The notes below the pieces were generated by a model. It made no database searches. It saw only the letters and a program-made list of their open reading frames with translations, and was not told the origin of the DNA. Of a stretch of 60,530 nt of DNA, positions 19,655 through 29,092 are shown piece by piece. Position numbers and translations under genes: made by a program. Position 1 is the stretch's first letter; each line of letters begins with the position of its first letter. The stretch lies in the NCBI RefSeq assembly GCF_022340605.1, contig NZ_JAJDNQ010000113.1, positions 1 through 60,530 on the forward strand, written 5' to 3'. Source of the DNA: Thiohalocapsa sp. GTDB taxonomy: Bacteria > Pseudomonadota > Gammaproteobacteria > Chromatiales > Chromatiaceae.

Positions 19655-20403
19655 TGCCGATCTCCGACCAAGCCGGCGGCCACAGCGCGGGTCGGCCACG
19701 CTGGATCTCGGCGGGCGCGACCGACCAGGGCCGCGTGCGCAACGTCAATCAGGATGCCTACCTGGACCGGCCCGAGCTCGGCCTTTGGGCGGTGGCCGAC
19801 GGCATGGGCGGACACGCCGAAGGCGCCCATGCGAGCCGTGCCATCATCGATGCCCTGGCGGCGCTGCCGCGCACTGCCCTGCTCGGCCGGCGGGCACGGG
19901 CCATCATCACGGCGCTGCGGCGCGTGAACGACGACCTGCTGGCGTACGCCGCCGCGATGCGGGCGGACCTCATCGGCAGCACCGTCGTGGTGCTGACTGC
20001 CGCCCGCAACCACGCCGCCATCCTCTGGACGGGCGACAGCCGCGTCTACCGGCTGCGCGCTGGCCAACTGGACTGCCTGACCACGGACCACAGCCAGGTG
20101 CAATTCCTGGTCGACGAGGGCCTGCTGGCACCGGAGCTGGCCGAATCGCATCCGTCGGCCAACGTGCTGCTGCGCGCCGTCGGCAGCGAGGAAGACCTCA
20201 AGGTCGACTACCGCTTGGAGCGGCTTCAGGCCGGCGACCGCTTCCTGCTCTGCAGCGACGGCCTCTATCGGGAGCTGGACAACGCGGCACTGACCAGCTT
20301 GCTCGCTAACGATGGACCCGGACGCAGCGCTCCAGAACTGGTGCGCCAGGCCTGTGAGCATGGCGGCCGCGACAACGTGACCGCCGTCGTAATGAGCGTC
20401 TAG
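19654..20403 (+). CDS. pppA: T6SS PP2C-type Ser/Thr phosphatase PppA
   Basis: The 249-residue product is a metal-dependent PP2C phosphatase. Metal-binding motifs are present: RVRNVNQDAYL (28-37), ADGMGGH (48-54), GDSRVYRL, LCSDGLYREL and the C-terminal GRDNVTAVV. It is expected to dephosphorylate the FHA protein TagH and so shut down secretion, opposing the PpkA-like kinase at 26726-28984. It is the last gene of the first T6SS block; about 280 bases with a REP element follow. Confidence 0.93.
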   Translation: MPISDQAGGHSAGRPRWISAGATDQGRVRNVNQDAYLDRPELGLWAVADGMGGHAEGAHASRAIIDALAALPRTALLGRRARAIITALRRVNDDLLAYAAAMRADLIGSTVVVLTAARNHAAILWTGDSRVYRLRAGQLDCLTTDHSQVQFLVDEGLLAPELAESHPSANVLLRAVGSEEDLKVDYRLERLQAGDRFLLCSDGLYRELDNAALTSLLANDGPGRSAPELVRQACEHGGRDNVTAVVMSV

Positions 20404-20631
20404 GGCTCGACCCGCCGCGATCCGGCGAGAGCCTCACGACACCACGGCCGTTCCCGTGACCCTGGCAGCGGCGGTTGGTCGCTCCCCAGGGTGCGTCCCG
20501 CCTGGTGTCCAGCCAGGTACTCCAGCCAGGCACGCCGGCCAGGCACAACGATGCGGCATAGACGCTCTATCCCAGTGGCCCGCGGCAGCGGAGGTGCCGC
20601 ACCCAGGCGGCACCGGGCTATCGGCGCCCAG

Positions 20632-20659
20632 GTCGCGGCACCGAGAGTGCCGCTCCCAC
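20632..20659 (-). repeat. REP element (GTGGGAGCGGCACTCTCGGTGCCGC type)
   Basis: On the minus strand the unit reads GTGGGAGC followed by a perfect stem GCGGCAC / GTGCCGC with loop TCTCG, ending in GCGAC. It is identical in its core to the copies at 46346-46373 (opposite strand) and 48641-48668. Just upstream, 20588-20612 holds a diverged GC-rich partner. It sits between pppA and the hydrolase gene, a typical place for REP elements. Confidence 0.75.
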
Positions 20660-20685
20660 ACCGCGCCGGCACGACCCCGTGGCTC

Positions 20686-21693
20686 GTGCTGCGTGCGCCC
20701 GGCAACCTGCGCGTGCTGCTCTGGCTCTGCTGCTGCCTCGCGGGCTGTGCCGGACCGCCGCGCGGCCCGGAGCAGGTGGCAAGCCGTGCCGGCCTCGCGG
20801 CCGGCTGGGTCCAGGGGCAGGGCTTCCGCCACCGGATCTTCCGCAACAGCGCATTTGCGGACGCAGACCGACCGCTGCACGTCTACCTCGAGGGTGACGG
20901 CCTGCCCTTCCTCACCCCGACCCGCATCAGCGCCGATCCCACGCCGCGGAATCCGCTGGCACTGCGCCTGCTGGTGCGTGATCCCGCCCCCGCCGTCTAC
21001 CTGGGGCGGCCCTGCTACCACGGCGAGGCCCACGCCGCCGGCTGCACGCCGCGGCTGTGGACCGATGCCCGCTATGGCGAGCGCGTGGTGGCGAGCATGG
21101 CCGCCGCGCTGCGCCGACTCGCGGGGCGGGAGCGGCCGCTGGTGCTGATCGGCTACAGCGGTGGCGGCACCCTGGCGATGCTGCTGGCGCCGCGGCTCGG
21201 CAACACCGTCCGGGTGGTGACTATCGCCGGAAACCTGGACGTCGCGGCCTGGACGCAATACCACCGCTACACACCGCTCGGGGGCTCGCTGGACCCTGCC
21301 ACGCAAGCGCCGCTGCCGGCAAACATCACCCAACTGCACCTGGCCGGCGCCGGCGACCGCCGGGTACCGCCGCGGCTCCTGGCGCCGGTGGTGGCACGGC
21401 AGTCGAATGCCGTGCTCGTCGTACTACCCGGCTTCGATCACACCTGCTGCTGGGAGGCGCAGTGGCCGGCCCTGCTCGCCCGCAGACCAGAAAGGGCCAA
21501 GGGCCAAGGGCCGGAATGGCACCTGCGGTCGCTTCTTGGGCCTCAGCCCTCGGCCCTTGGCCCTTGGCCCCCCGCGCTCGGCGCTCGGCGCTTGAAGCAA
21601 TCCAGCGAGGCGTTCCCTCAGACCGACGAGTCAGGAGGATCGCTCTCGCAGTCCGAGCAGCGATCGTGGTCGTGGTCGTGGTCGTGGTCGTAA
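20686..21693 (+). CDS. Alpha/beta-hydrolase-like lipoprotein
   Basis: The product begins with a lipoprotein signal (VLLWLCCCLAGC) and contains a serine-hydrolase nucleophile elbow, LIGYSGGGTLAM, a YLEGDG strand that may supply the oxyanion hole, and GAGDRRVPP plus a late GFDHTCCW His, in the order expected of the alpha/beta-hydrolase fold. The substrate is unknown. The start is uncertain: the frame is open from 20491, but a REP element lies in that extension, so I place the start at the GTG at 20686, just before the signal peptide. The last about 60 residues are odd: they cross a 20-bp inverted repeat and end in Ser-Trp repeats coded by TCGTGG units, suggesting the original stop was lost. Confidence 0.65.
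   Translation: MLRAPGNLRVLLWLCCCLAGCAGPPRGPEQVASRAGLAAGWVQGQGFRHRIFRNSAFADADRPLHVYLEGDGLPFLTPTRISADPTPRNPLALRLLVRDPAPAVYLGRPCYHGEAHAAGCTPRLWTDARYGERVVASMAAALRRLAGRERPLVLIGYSGGGTLAMLLAPRLGNTVRVVTIAGNLDVAAWTQYHRYTPLGGSLDPATQAPLPANITQLHLAGAGDRRVPPRLLAPVVARQSNAVLVVLPGFDHTCCWEAQWPALLARRPERAKGQGPEWHLRSLLGPQPSALGPWPPALGARRLKQSSEAFPQTDESGGSLSQSEQRSWSWSWSWS
21494..21570. repeat. Perfect 20-bp inverted repeat built of GGGCCAA units
   Basis: The left arm (21494-21513) is three GGGCC blocks separated by AA; the right arm (21551-21570) is its exact reverse complement, with 37 bases between. The hairpin would be very stable. It lies inside the 3' part of the hydrolase frame, where the protein loses family character, so it may be an inserted element or a former terminator. 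Confidence 0.75.
21664..21687. repeat. TCGTGG hexanucleotide repeat
   Basis: Four perfect copies of TCGTGG are followed by a partial fifth. They code for the Ser-Trp end of the hydrolase frame. Because the unit is six bases long, changes in copy number do not shift the frame. Confidence 0.85.
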
Positions 21694-21760
21694 TCATGGT
21701 CGGGTAGTCGATTACGGCAACGATAACGACAACGAAAGCAAAGTTGGGAGAAACGCTGCA

Positions 21761-22318
21761 CTAGGTGTGGCGTTCCACCCAGGCCGCGAACGCCCGCATG
21801 AATGCCGCCAGGAACTCGCGTGTCGCCGCGTTGGTCACCTCACCCGCGTCGTCGAACAGGTCGCCGCCGTGGCCGATATAGGCTTCCGGCTGCGCCATGG
21901 CGGGCATGTCGAGGAACACGAGCGACTGGCGCAGATGGTGGTTTGCCCCGAAGGCGCCGAGGGCACCGGGCGAGAGGCTGATCACGGCACAGGGCTTGCT
22001 TGCCCAGGCACTCTGGCCGTAAGGACGCGAGCCGACGTCGATGGCATTCTTGAGCGCGCCCGGAACCGAGCGATTGAACTCGGGCGTGACGAACAGCACC
22101 CCCTGTGCGGCGCGGATCTGCTCGCGGAAGACGAGCCATTCCCGGGGAGCGATTCCTTCGTCGAGGTCGGCGTTGTAGAGCGGTAAGGCGCCAATCTCGA
22201 CGATCTCCAACTTGAGCGCGGCAGGCGCCAGCGCGCCGAGCGCGAGGGCCAGCTTTCGGTTGAGCGATTCCTTGCGCAGACTTCCAACCAGTACGGCAAT
22301 GCGGTAAGGCGTGTTCAT
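21761..22318 (-). CDS. NADPH-dependent FMN reductase / quinone reductase
   Basis: The 185-residue flavodoxin-fold product starts IAVLVGSLRKESLNRKLA, the phosphate-binding loop of the NADPH-dependent FMN reductase family (ChrR/AzoR-like). TPEFNRSVPGALKNAIDVGSR is the second family signature, at about residues 83-103. It reduces FMN, quinones or other acceptors with NAD(P)H. The length is normal. It lies near a LysR regulator and an aldo/keto reductase, suggesting a small redox-stress neighbourhood. Confidence 0.92.
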   Translation of the reverse strand: MNTPYRIAVLVGSLRKESLNRKLALALGALAPAALKLEIVEIGALPLYNADLDEGIAPREWLVFREQIRAAQGVLFVTPEFNRSVPGALKNAIDVGSRPYGQSAWASKPCAVISLSPGALGAFGANHHLRQSLVFLDMPAMAQPEAYIGHGGDLFDDAGEVTNAATREFLAAFMRAFAAWVERHT

Positions 22319-22455
22319 TGGTTGCTCCGTTGATCATTCATGGCATCGAGACCGTGCGAGGCACGCTCGGCCTCGCGGCTTTCGGATCTTCTGATTGCTA
22401 GGCCGCCACGACGGTGCCGGAGATGACGCCGGCGACGGGACGCCCCGGATGCCCG

Positions 22456-23047
22456 CTACGACGCTCCAAGCGATTCCCGTCGAGCGTCAAGGGCCGCCTC
22501 GAACGCCGGCTGCACGGCGGGCGAGACGGCGAAGCCGTAGGCGTCCATGCCGATGACGCCGTAGGTGAGCCCCCCCGGGAGGCGGACGGAGCGACTCCAC
22601 TCATGGCCGGCAGCACCAATGGCGATGAACAGCGGCTGCCAGTGCTCCTCGGTGGGGTGTGCCCGCCGGGCATCGGGGGCGCGTCGGCGGTAGTCGCAGA
22701 GCGCTTCGAGGTCACCCGCGGCAAGCGTGCCTGCGGCCCAGTCCATCAAGCGCGCGGCATAACCGCCTTGCGCGTCGTCTCCCGGACGCACGTCGCCCAG
22801 ATTGTGGGTCAGGCTGCCGGAGGCGAGGATGAGCACGCCGGATGCCCGCAGCGGGCTCAGCGCCCGGCCAATCGCCAGCAGGACCTTGGCGGCGTCGGTC
22901 ACGGGCAGCGACAGCTGCACCACCGACTAGAACGGCCCGCGGCCGGGGCAGCCGCATCCCCAGGGCCTGCAGGGCGCGGCCGGCGGCTCCCGGCTCCAAG
23001 GCAAAGGTTGGTGCGCCGTGGGAAACGAAGAGGGACGGTAGATTCAT
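22456..23047 (-). pseudogene. Extradiol dioxygenase (LigB/YgiD-like) with internal deletion and frameshift
   Basis: The N-terminus MNLPSLFVSHGAPTFALEPG at 23047 is typical of the DODA/YgiD class III extradiol dioxygenases. After RPRAVLV (near 22930) the frame changes, and the reading picks up at VVQLSLPVTDAAKVLLAIG in another frame and runs to a normal C-terminus (GSLTHNL, HPTEEHWQPLF). Family members have about 80 residues between these two blocks, including an active-site His and the DHG segment. Both the deletion and the frame change should inactivate it. It is divergent from the LysR gene, which would have been its regulator. Confidence 0.72.
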
Positions 23048-23090
23048 CGGTGGTGCCGGAGCGGTGGCAAGTGATGATGTCGTCCATCTA

Positions 23091-23107
23091 TTGAACGATC
23101 CATTCAA
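23091..23107. promoter_or_regulatory. Candidate LysR-type operator
   Basis: TTGAA-N7-TTCAA forms a perfect interrupted palindrome in the gap between the divergent dioxygenase remnant and the LysR gene, the normal position for a LysR autoregulatory site (T-N11-A class). Binding is not shown; the call rests on symmetry and position. Confidence 0.5.
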
Positions 23108-23158
23108 GATAAAGCGTACAATCCGTGATTCACTATCCCGCAGATCAGGACAATCCTC

Positions 23159-24064
23159 GTGGACCGCTTTCGCGAGTTGGAGACCTTCATCGCCGTGGTG
23201 GAGGCCGGCAGTTTCGTCAAGGCCGCCCGAGCGCTGCGCACCTCCACCACGGCAGTCTCGCGCCTCGTCCAAGACCTGGAGACACGCCTGGGCGGGCGCC
23301 TGCTGCAACGCACGACCCGGCGCCTCGCCCTCACCGAGGCGGGGCGCGACTATTGGCTGCGCGCGAGGCAGATCCTGGCGGACCTCGCTGAGGCGGACGG
23401 GGCGGTCTCGGCGGTCACGGGCCGGGCCGCCGGGCTGCTGCGGGTGAGTGCACCGGTGTCCTTCGGGGTGCTGCATCTGGCCCCGCTCTGGGGAACGTTC
23501 CTCGCCTTCCACCCCGAGGTCGCCTTGGACGTCACACTCAACGACCGCCTGGTTGACCTGGTGGAAGAGGGCTTCGACGTGGCCGTGCGCATTGCGCAGA
23601 TGGCCGACTCCAGCCTCGTCTCGCGCCGGCTCGCCAGCACCCGCTTGATGCTCTGCGCCTCGCCGGGCTATCTGGCCACGCACGGCACGCCGGCCAGCCT
23701 GGCCGACCTGGCCGACCATCGGGTGATCAGTTACCGCTCGGAGCCCATGGGCGACACCCTGACCTTGTGGGCCGCGGACGGGCCACGCCGCATCCGCACC
23801 CGCTCGCGCTTGCACACCAACAATGGCGATACCTGTCGCGCCGCGGCCCTCGATCATCAGGGGATCGTCCTGCAGCCCGATTTCCTCATCGGCGCGGATC
23901 TCACCGCCGGGCGCCTGGTAAGGCTGCTGCCGGAGCTGCAGGGCGAAGACATCGGCATTTACGCCGTTTACCCGACCCGCCAGCACCTATCGGGCAAGGT
24001 GCGAGCCCTGGTGGAGTTCCTGGCGACGGCATTCGCGCAGCCGAGTTGGGGACAAGGGGGATAG
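23159..24064 (+). CDS. LysR-family transcriptional regulator
   Basis: The 301-residue product starts at a GTG with AGGA nine bases upstream. Residues 1-60 form the winged helix-turn-helix (FIAVVEAGSFVKAARAL, TTAVSRLVQDLETRLGGRLL). Residues about 90-295 are the periplasmic-binding-like effector domain (VSFGVLHLAPLWGTFLAFHPEV). It resembles the DhcR/AaeR-like group. Divergent LysR genes usually control their neighbour, here the broken dioxygenase; the downstream aldo/keto reductase may be the remaining target. Confidence 0.92.
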   Translation: MDRFRELETFIAVVEAGSFVKAARALRTSTTAVSRLVQDLETRLGGRLLQRTTRRLALTEAGRDYWLRARQILADLAEADGAVSAVTGRAAGLLRVSAPVSFGVLHLAPLWGTFLAFHPEVALDVTLNDRLVDLVEEGFDVAVRIAQMADSSLVSRRLASTRLMLCASPGYLATHGTPASLADLADHRVISYRSEPMGDTLTLWAADGPRRIRTRSRLHTNNGDTCRAAALDHQGIVLQPDFLIGADLTAGRLVRLLPELQGEDIGIYAVYPTRQHLSGKVRALVEFLATAFAQPSWGQGG

Positions 24065-25466
<1,402 letters not shown>

Positions 25467-25504
25467 CACGATTCGGCGCGAGTGAGTGCCGCCCTGGAAG
25501 CCGA

Positions 25505-25554
25505 CACTCCGGCCATCGCGACCCGCGGCCGGAGTGGCGCCCTCCAGGGCGCCA
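25505..25554. terminator. Bidirectional hairpin terminator region
   Basis: Two stable hairpins lie between convergent genes. One is the 10-bp perfect stem CACTCCGGCC / GGCCGGAGTG (25505-25536, 12-base loop). The other is TGGCGCCCT / AGGGCGCCA (25535-25554, two-base gap). No T-run follows, as is common in GC-rich genomes. The location after the aldo/keto reductase and the Sel1 lipoprotein gene fits a shared terminator. Confidence 0.6.
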
Positions 25555-25661
25555 GGGCTAGGTGCTGCGAACGGCCTCTGCATTTCCGTGCCGAAGCATT
25601 AGGCGCTCACCCGCGCTAACGGCCCGTGCCGGCCCCGCGGGGCCGCGCGCGACGAGCGCGC

Positions 25662-26627
25662 TTAGTTCTGCGCCAGAGCGGGTCCTGCGAGGCCCTCGAT
25701 GCGCTGCGTCGCCGCCAGCTGCGTCTGCTGCGCCTGGGCCTGTGCTGCGACCGCGACGTACTGGTCCACCAGGCGCCGATTGGCGGCCACCGCCGGCGCG
25801 GGCTGATCCAGCAGCCGGGTGCTGCGGCTCTTGACCACTTCCTGCTTGGCCTGCTGCACCTGTGCCTCGGTCCGCTGCACCTCTTGCTGCCCGGATGCGG
25901 CGCGCTGGCGCACCGCCTGGTACTGGGCCTGGGCGCGGGCACGGTTGGCGGCGGCACGCTGCGCCGCCGCCCGCCGGGCCGCGGCCTCGGCGGCGTACTC
26001 CGACTTGGCCTGCGCGACGGCCTCGCGCAGGTAGACCACCTTGTCCTCGTTGAGGTCGGCCGCCTTGCGGTAGAGGTCCAGCGCTTGCACCGGATCCTTC
26101 GGCACACCCTGCCCCTTCTCGTAGAGGTTGCCCAGCAGCAACTGTGCGCGGGCGAAGCCCTGGTCGGCGGCCTTCTTGTACCAGCGGGCCGCCTCGGCGG
26201 GGTTCGCGGTGCCGGTGAGGCCGCGCTCGTAGATCTCGCCGACGTAGGTCTGGGCCGTCGCATCGCCGGCATCGGCGGCGGAGCGCCAGACGGCGAGCGC
26301 GGTGGACGGATTGGCGCGATCGAACAGGATGTACTGCCCGCCGAGGATCTCGCAGTCCGTGGCGGTCTTCTTCACCGGGCGCGGCCGCGTCACCCAGGTC
26401 ACGGTGGTGCCCATGCGCCGCATCCTGCCCGGCAACAGGCAGTCGACGACGGTGAGGTCCTCGGCTTGGTTCACCAGGCGCTCGACGGTGGCGGGGTTGT
26501 CGTTGGCGCCGGCGGCCTGCGCATAGACGGACTCACCGCCACTGCTGGCACAGCCGGCGAGCAGCAGGCCCAGGGTGGCGCCGGCCAGCGGCGGCAGGAC
26601 GGACCGGGGAGGGTGCAGTGGGATCAT
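25662..26627 (-). CDS. Sel1-repeat lipoprotein with coiled-coil C-terminus
   Basis: The 321-residue product has a lipoprotein signal (GLLLAGC) and so is probably tethered in the envelope. Two to three Sel1/TPR-like repeats lie at about residues 105-190 (ALAVWRSAADAGDATAQTYVGEIYERG, ARWYKKAADQGFARAQLLLGNLYEKG, ALDLYRKAADLNE). A long Ala/Arg/Gln-rich helix, likely coiled coil, fills residues 195-320. The stop seems abrupt: in relatives I recall, such modules continue into a caspase-like domain, so truncation is possible but unproven. It lies 98 bases downstream of the kinase-FGE gene on the same strand, so the two may be cotranscribed. Confidence 0.8.
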   Translation of the reverse strand: MIPLHPPRSVLPPLAGATLGLLLAGCASSGGESVYAQAAGANDNPATVERLVNQAEDLTVVDCLLPGRMRRMGTTVTWVTRPRPVKKTATDCEILGGQYILFDRANPSTALAVWRSAADAGDATAQTYVGEIYERGLTGTANPAEAARWYKKAADQGFARAQLLLGNLYEKGQGVPKDPVQALDLYRKAADLNEDKVVYLREAVAQAKSEYAAEAAARRAAAQRAAANRARAQAQYQAVRQRAASGQQEVQRTEAQVQQAKQEVVKSRSTRLLDQPAPAVAANRRLVDQYVAVAAQAQAQQTQLAATQRIEGLAGPALAQN

Positions 26628-26725
26628 GGCGGTTCCTGCTGGTGGTTCTGACCGCCGCGCTGCGGCTCAGCGCGCGCTGGACACCGCAAAGCATAGCCGC
26701 TGCGGCTGCCACCTGGGCGATTCAC

Positions 26726-28984
26726 TTATTCCACGCCAGGTTCTAAGACTTCGCTCTGAACAGTGCTTTCCTTACGCTTGCTATGGGGGTCGAGCTCGCG
26801 GGCGACCCGGAAGCCGACGTTGCTCAAGCCGAGGTTACCGGGGGCGGCATCGCGTGCCGCGGCACGCACCAGCACCGGGGCGTCCAGCCAGGAGCCGCCG
26901 CGGAATACGCGCGGCGCCGTGGATGAGGGCCTGGCACCACAGCGCAGCTCGGCCCCCCGATAGCCGCTGTCGTAGTCCGAGCAGGTCCATTCGCCGAGAT
27001 TGCCCAGCATGTCGCGCAGGCCGAACGGATTGGGCGGAAACGACCCCGCCGGCGCCGCATAGCGGTACTTGTCGTCGCATTCCGCGGTGTTGGCCTGACG
27101 GCAGCCGCTGTCGGCGTCGTCGCCCCAGAAGCGGGCGGTCTTGGTGCCGGCGCGCGCCGCGTACTCCCATTCCGCCTCGGTGGGCAGGCGGTAGACTTTG
27201 CCCGTTTGCTTGGACAGCCAGTCGGCATAGGCCATCGCATCGTTCCAGCTGACGCAGGCGACGGGGCTGCGGTCGGTGACGGCATAGCCGGGGCGCTCCC
27301 AGCCCAGCGTGATGTCGGGGACCAACTGCTGCCAGGCGTCGTCAGGACGCAGACAGGTGGAGCTGGCGGCCACCTCGGTTCGGTACCCGGTGGCGTCGAC
27401 GAAGCGCCGGTACTCGCCGATGGTGATTTCGGTCTCGCCCATGGCGAAGGGCGCACGGATACTGATCGCCGTCTGTGCCTCATCGTTATTGCGGCCCGCC
27501 TCGTTGGCCGGCGAGCCGATCATGGCGTCACCCGCCGGCAGCCAGACCATGATGGGCGCTGCGGCGCCATCGTCCATGGAATCGGAGAAGCGCGCGCCGG
27601 GCACGACGATGGTGGGCTCTGGCGTCGGCTGCGTCGACGCGGACGCCGTCGGCTCAGGCTCGGCGGGCTTGGTCTGCGCCTGCTCGGGCTCCGCCGACTC
27701 GGATTGTGTTGGCCGCGCTTGCGCCGGCTCGGCCTGCGCTGGCCCGCTCTGTGCTGGCTCCGGCTCCGTCGCGGTCGATGCCGGCACCTCGGGCTCGGCA
27801 GGCCCGGGGCTTGGCTCGGACTCGCCCGGGAGCCATCCCATCGCCACCAGCCGGAGACCGATATCCTCGCGGTAAAGCCAGCCAACGAGGCCCAAGCCGA
27901 GCAACACCAAGAGGGCAAGGCCCACGATCCAGCCCCGCCGGCTCCGCTTCGCCGGCGCGGACGGCCGCGTCTCGGGCGTGGCGCCTGGCGTGGTCTGCGT
28001 CCGGGCCGCCAGCCGCGGCTGCACCCTGGTGGTCGTGTCTGCGGCCACATGGAGATCGGTCGCGGCGGCGGCCCGCGGCGCCAGCACCGTTGCGTCGTCG
28101 GCGACCCCGAACAGCCGCCGCCACGCCGCAACCGACTGCGGCCGGTCCTCCGGGCGCAGCTCGCAGGCCTTGTCGATGGCGGTGAGCAAGACATCCGGAA
28201 ACTGCCCGCGCGCCGCCTCCGCGGCCGGCGGCTGGGTCAGGCCATAGAGCCGCTCGGGGGCCGAGCGCGGCCTATCGCCGGTCACCGCCAGGTAGAGGGT
28301 CGCACCGAGGCTGTAGATATCGGTCCAGGGCCCTTGCTCACCCACCGCCTGGTGCTGCTCCAGCGCGGCGAAGATGGGCGTGTAGGCGGCCACCACCGAG
28401 CGCTCGCTCTGCCCGGACAGGTTGCGGGCCGCGCCGAAGTCGATCAGCACCGGCGAGAAGTCGTCCCGGATCATGATGTTGTCGGGCTTGATGTCGCGGT
28501 GCACGATGCCCTTCGCGTGCACCCGCTCCAGGCCATCCAACAGCGGGTCGAGGATATGCTCGAGCTGCTCGGCGGTGAGGCGGCCCTGCTCGTCGAGGAT
28601 CGCCGACAGCGGGCGCCCCTGCTCGAAGTCCATGAACATATACGCGGTGCCGTTCTCCTCGCCGTAGCGGGTGACGCGCACGATGTTCGGATGCCGGTCG
28701 GGCTGGGCGAGCTCCCAGAGATTCTTCGCCTCCTGCAGGAAGCGCTTGCGCGCCCACTCGAACAGCTCCAGCGTCTCCTGCGAGAGGGGCCGCACCTGGC
28801 CGTCCGGATCGCGATAGGCGAGTTCGCTGGGCAGGAACTCCTTGATGACGACGGTCTGCGGCAAAAAGGTGTTGCGCGCCTCGTAGACGATGCCGAACGC
28901 GCCCGCACCGAGGACGCGCACGATCCGGAACTCCTGGATCATGCCGTCAATGGGCAAGGCGTTGTGCGGGCCTGTCGCGGACAT
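26726..28984 (-). CDS. PpkA-like Ser/Thr kinase fused to a TagR-like FGE-sulfatase domain
   Basis: The 752-residue protein joins two parts of the T6SS phosphorylation switch. Residues 18-290 are a Hanks-type kinase: Gly loop LGAGAFG (25-31), Lys48, HRDIKPDN from 162, DFG 182-184; all catalytic residues are present. After a linker, basic residues (KRSRR, 346-350) precede one membrane helix at 351-370, placing the kinase in the cytoplasm. A Pro/Glu/Ala-rich stalk (390-462) leads to an FGE-sulfatase fold at about 475-732 ([44 protein letters not shown]), presumably periplasmic. It lacks the true FGE active-site Cys pair, so sensing or binding is likely. In Pseudomonas TagR, a separate FGE-fold protein, activates PpkA. 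The likely substrate is TagH; PppA opposes it. Confidence 0.9.
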   Translation of the reverse strand: MSATGPHNALPIDGMIQEFRIVRVLGAGAFGIVYEARNTFLPQTVVIKEFLPSELAYRDPDGQVRPLSQETLELFEWARKRFLQEAKNLWELAQPDRHPNIVRVTRYGEENGTAYMFMDFEQGRPLSAILDEQGRLTAEQLEHILDPLLDGLERVHAKGIVHRDIKPDNIMIRDDFSPVLIDFGAARNLSGQSERSVVAAYTPIFAALEQHQAVGEQGPWTDIYSLGATLYLAVTGDRPRSAPERLYGLTQPPAAEAARGQFPDVLLTAIDKACELRPEDRPQSVAAWRRLFGVADDATVLAPRAAAATDLHVAADTTTRVQPRLAARTQTTPGATPETRPSAPAKRSRRGWIVGLALLVLLGLGLVGWLYREDIGLRLVAMGWLPGESEPSPGPAEPEVPASTATEPEPAQSGPAQAEPAQARPTQSESAEPEQAQTKPAEPEPTASASTQPTPEPTIVVPGARFSDSMDDGAAAPIMVWLPAGDAMIGSPANEAGRNNDEAQTAISIRAPFAMGETEITIGEYRRFVDATGYRTEVAASSTCLRPDDAWQQLVPDITLGWERPGYAVTDRSPVACVSWNDAMAYADWLSKQTGKVYRLPTEAEWEYAARAGTKTARFWGDDADSGCRQANTAECDDKYRYAAPAGSFPPNPFGLRDMLGNLGEWTCSDYDSGYRGAELRCGARPSSTAPRVFRGGSWLDAPVLVRAAARDAAPGNLGLSNVGFRVARELDPHSKRKESTVQSEVLEPGVE

Positions 28985-29092
28985 GGGCAGCTGACTGATG
29001 CCGGCGTGGCGGATATCCTGCCGGATGAGGGAGGGAATTGCCGAGTATAGCGAGCGCTGCCGCAGCCTGTCGCCGCGGGTCTCAAGAACTTC

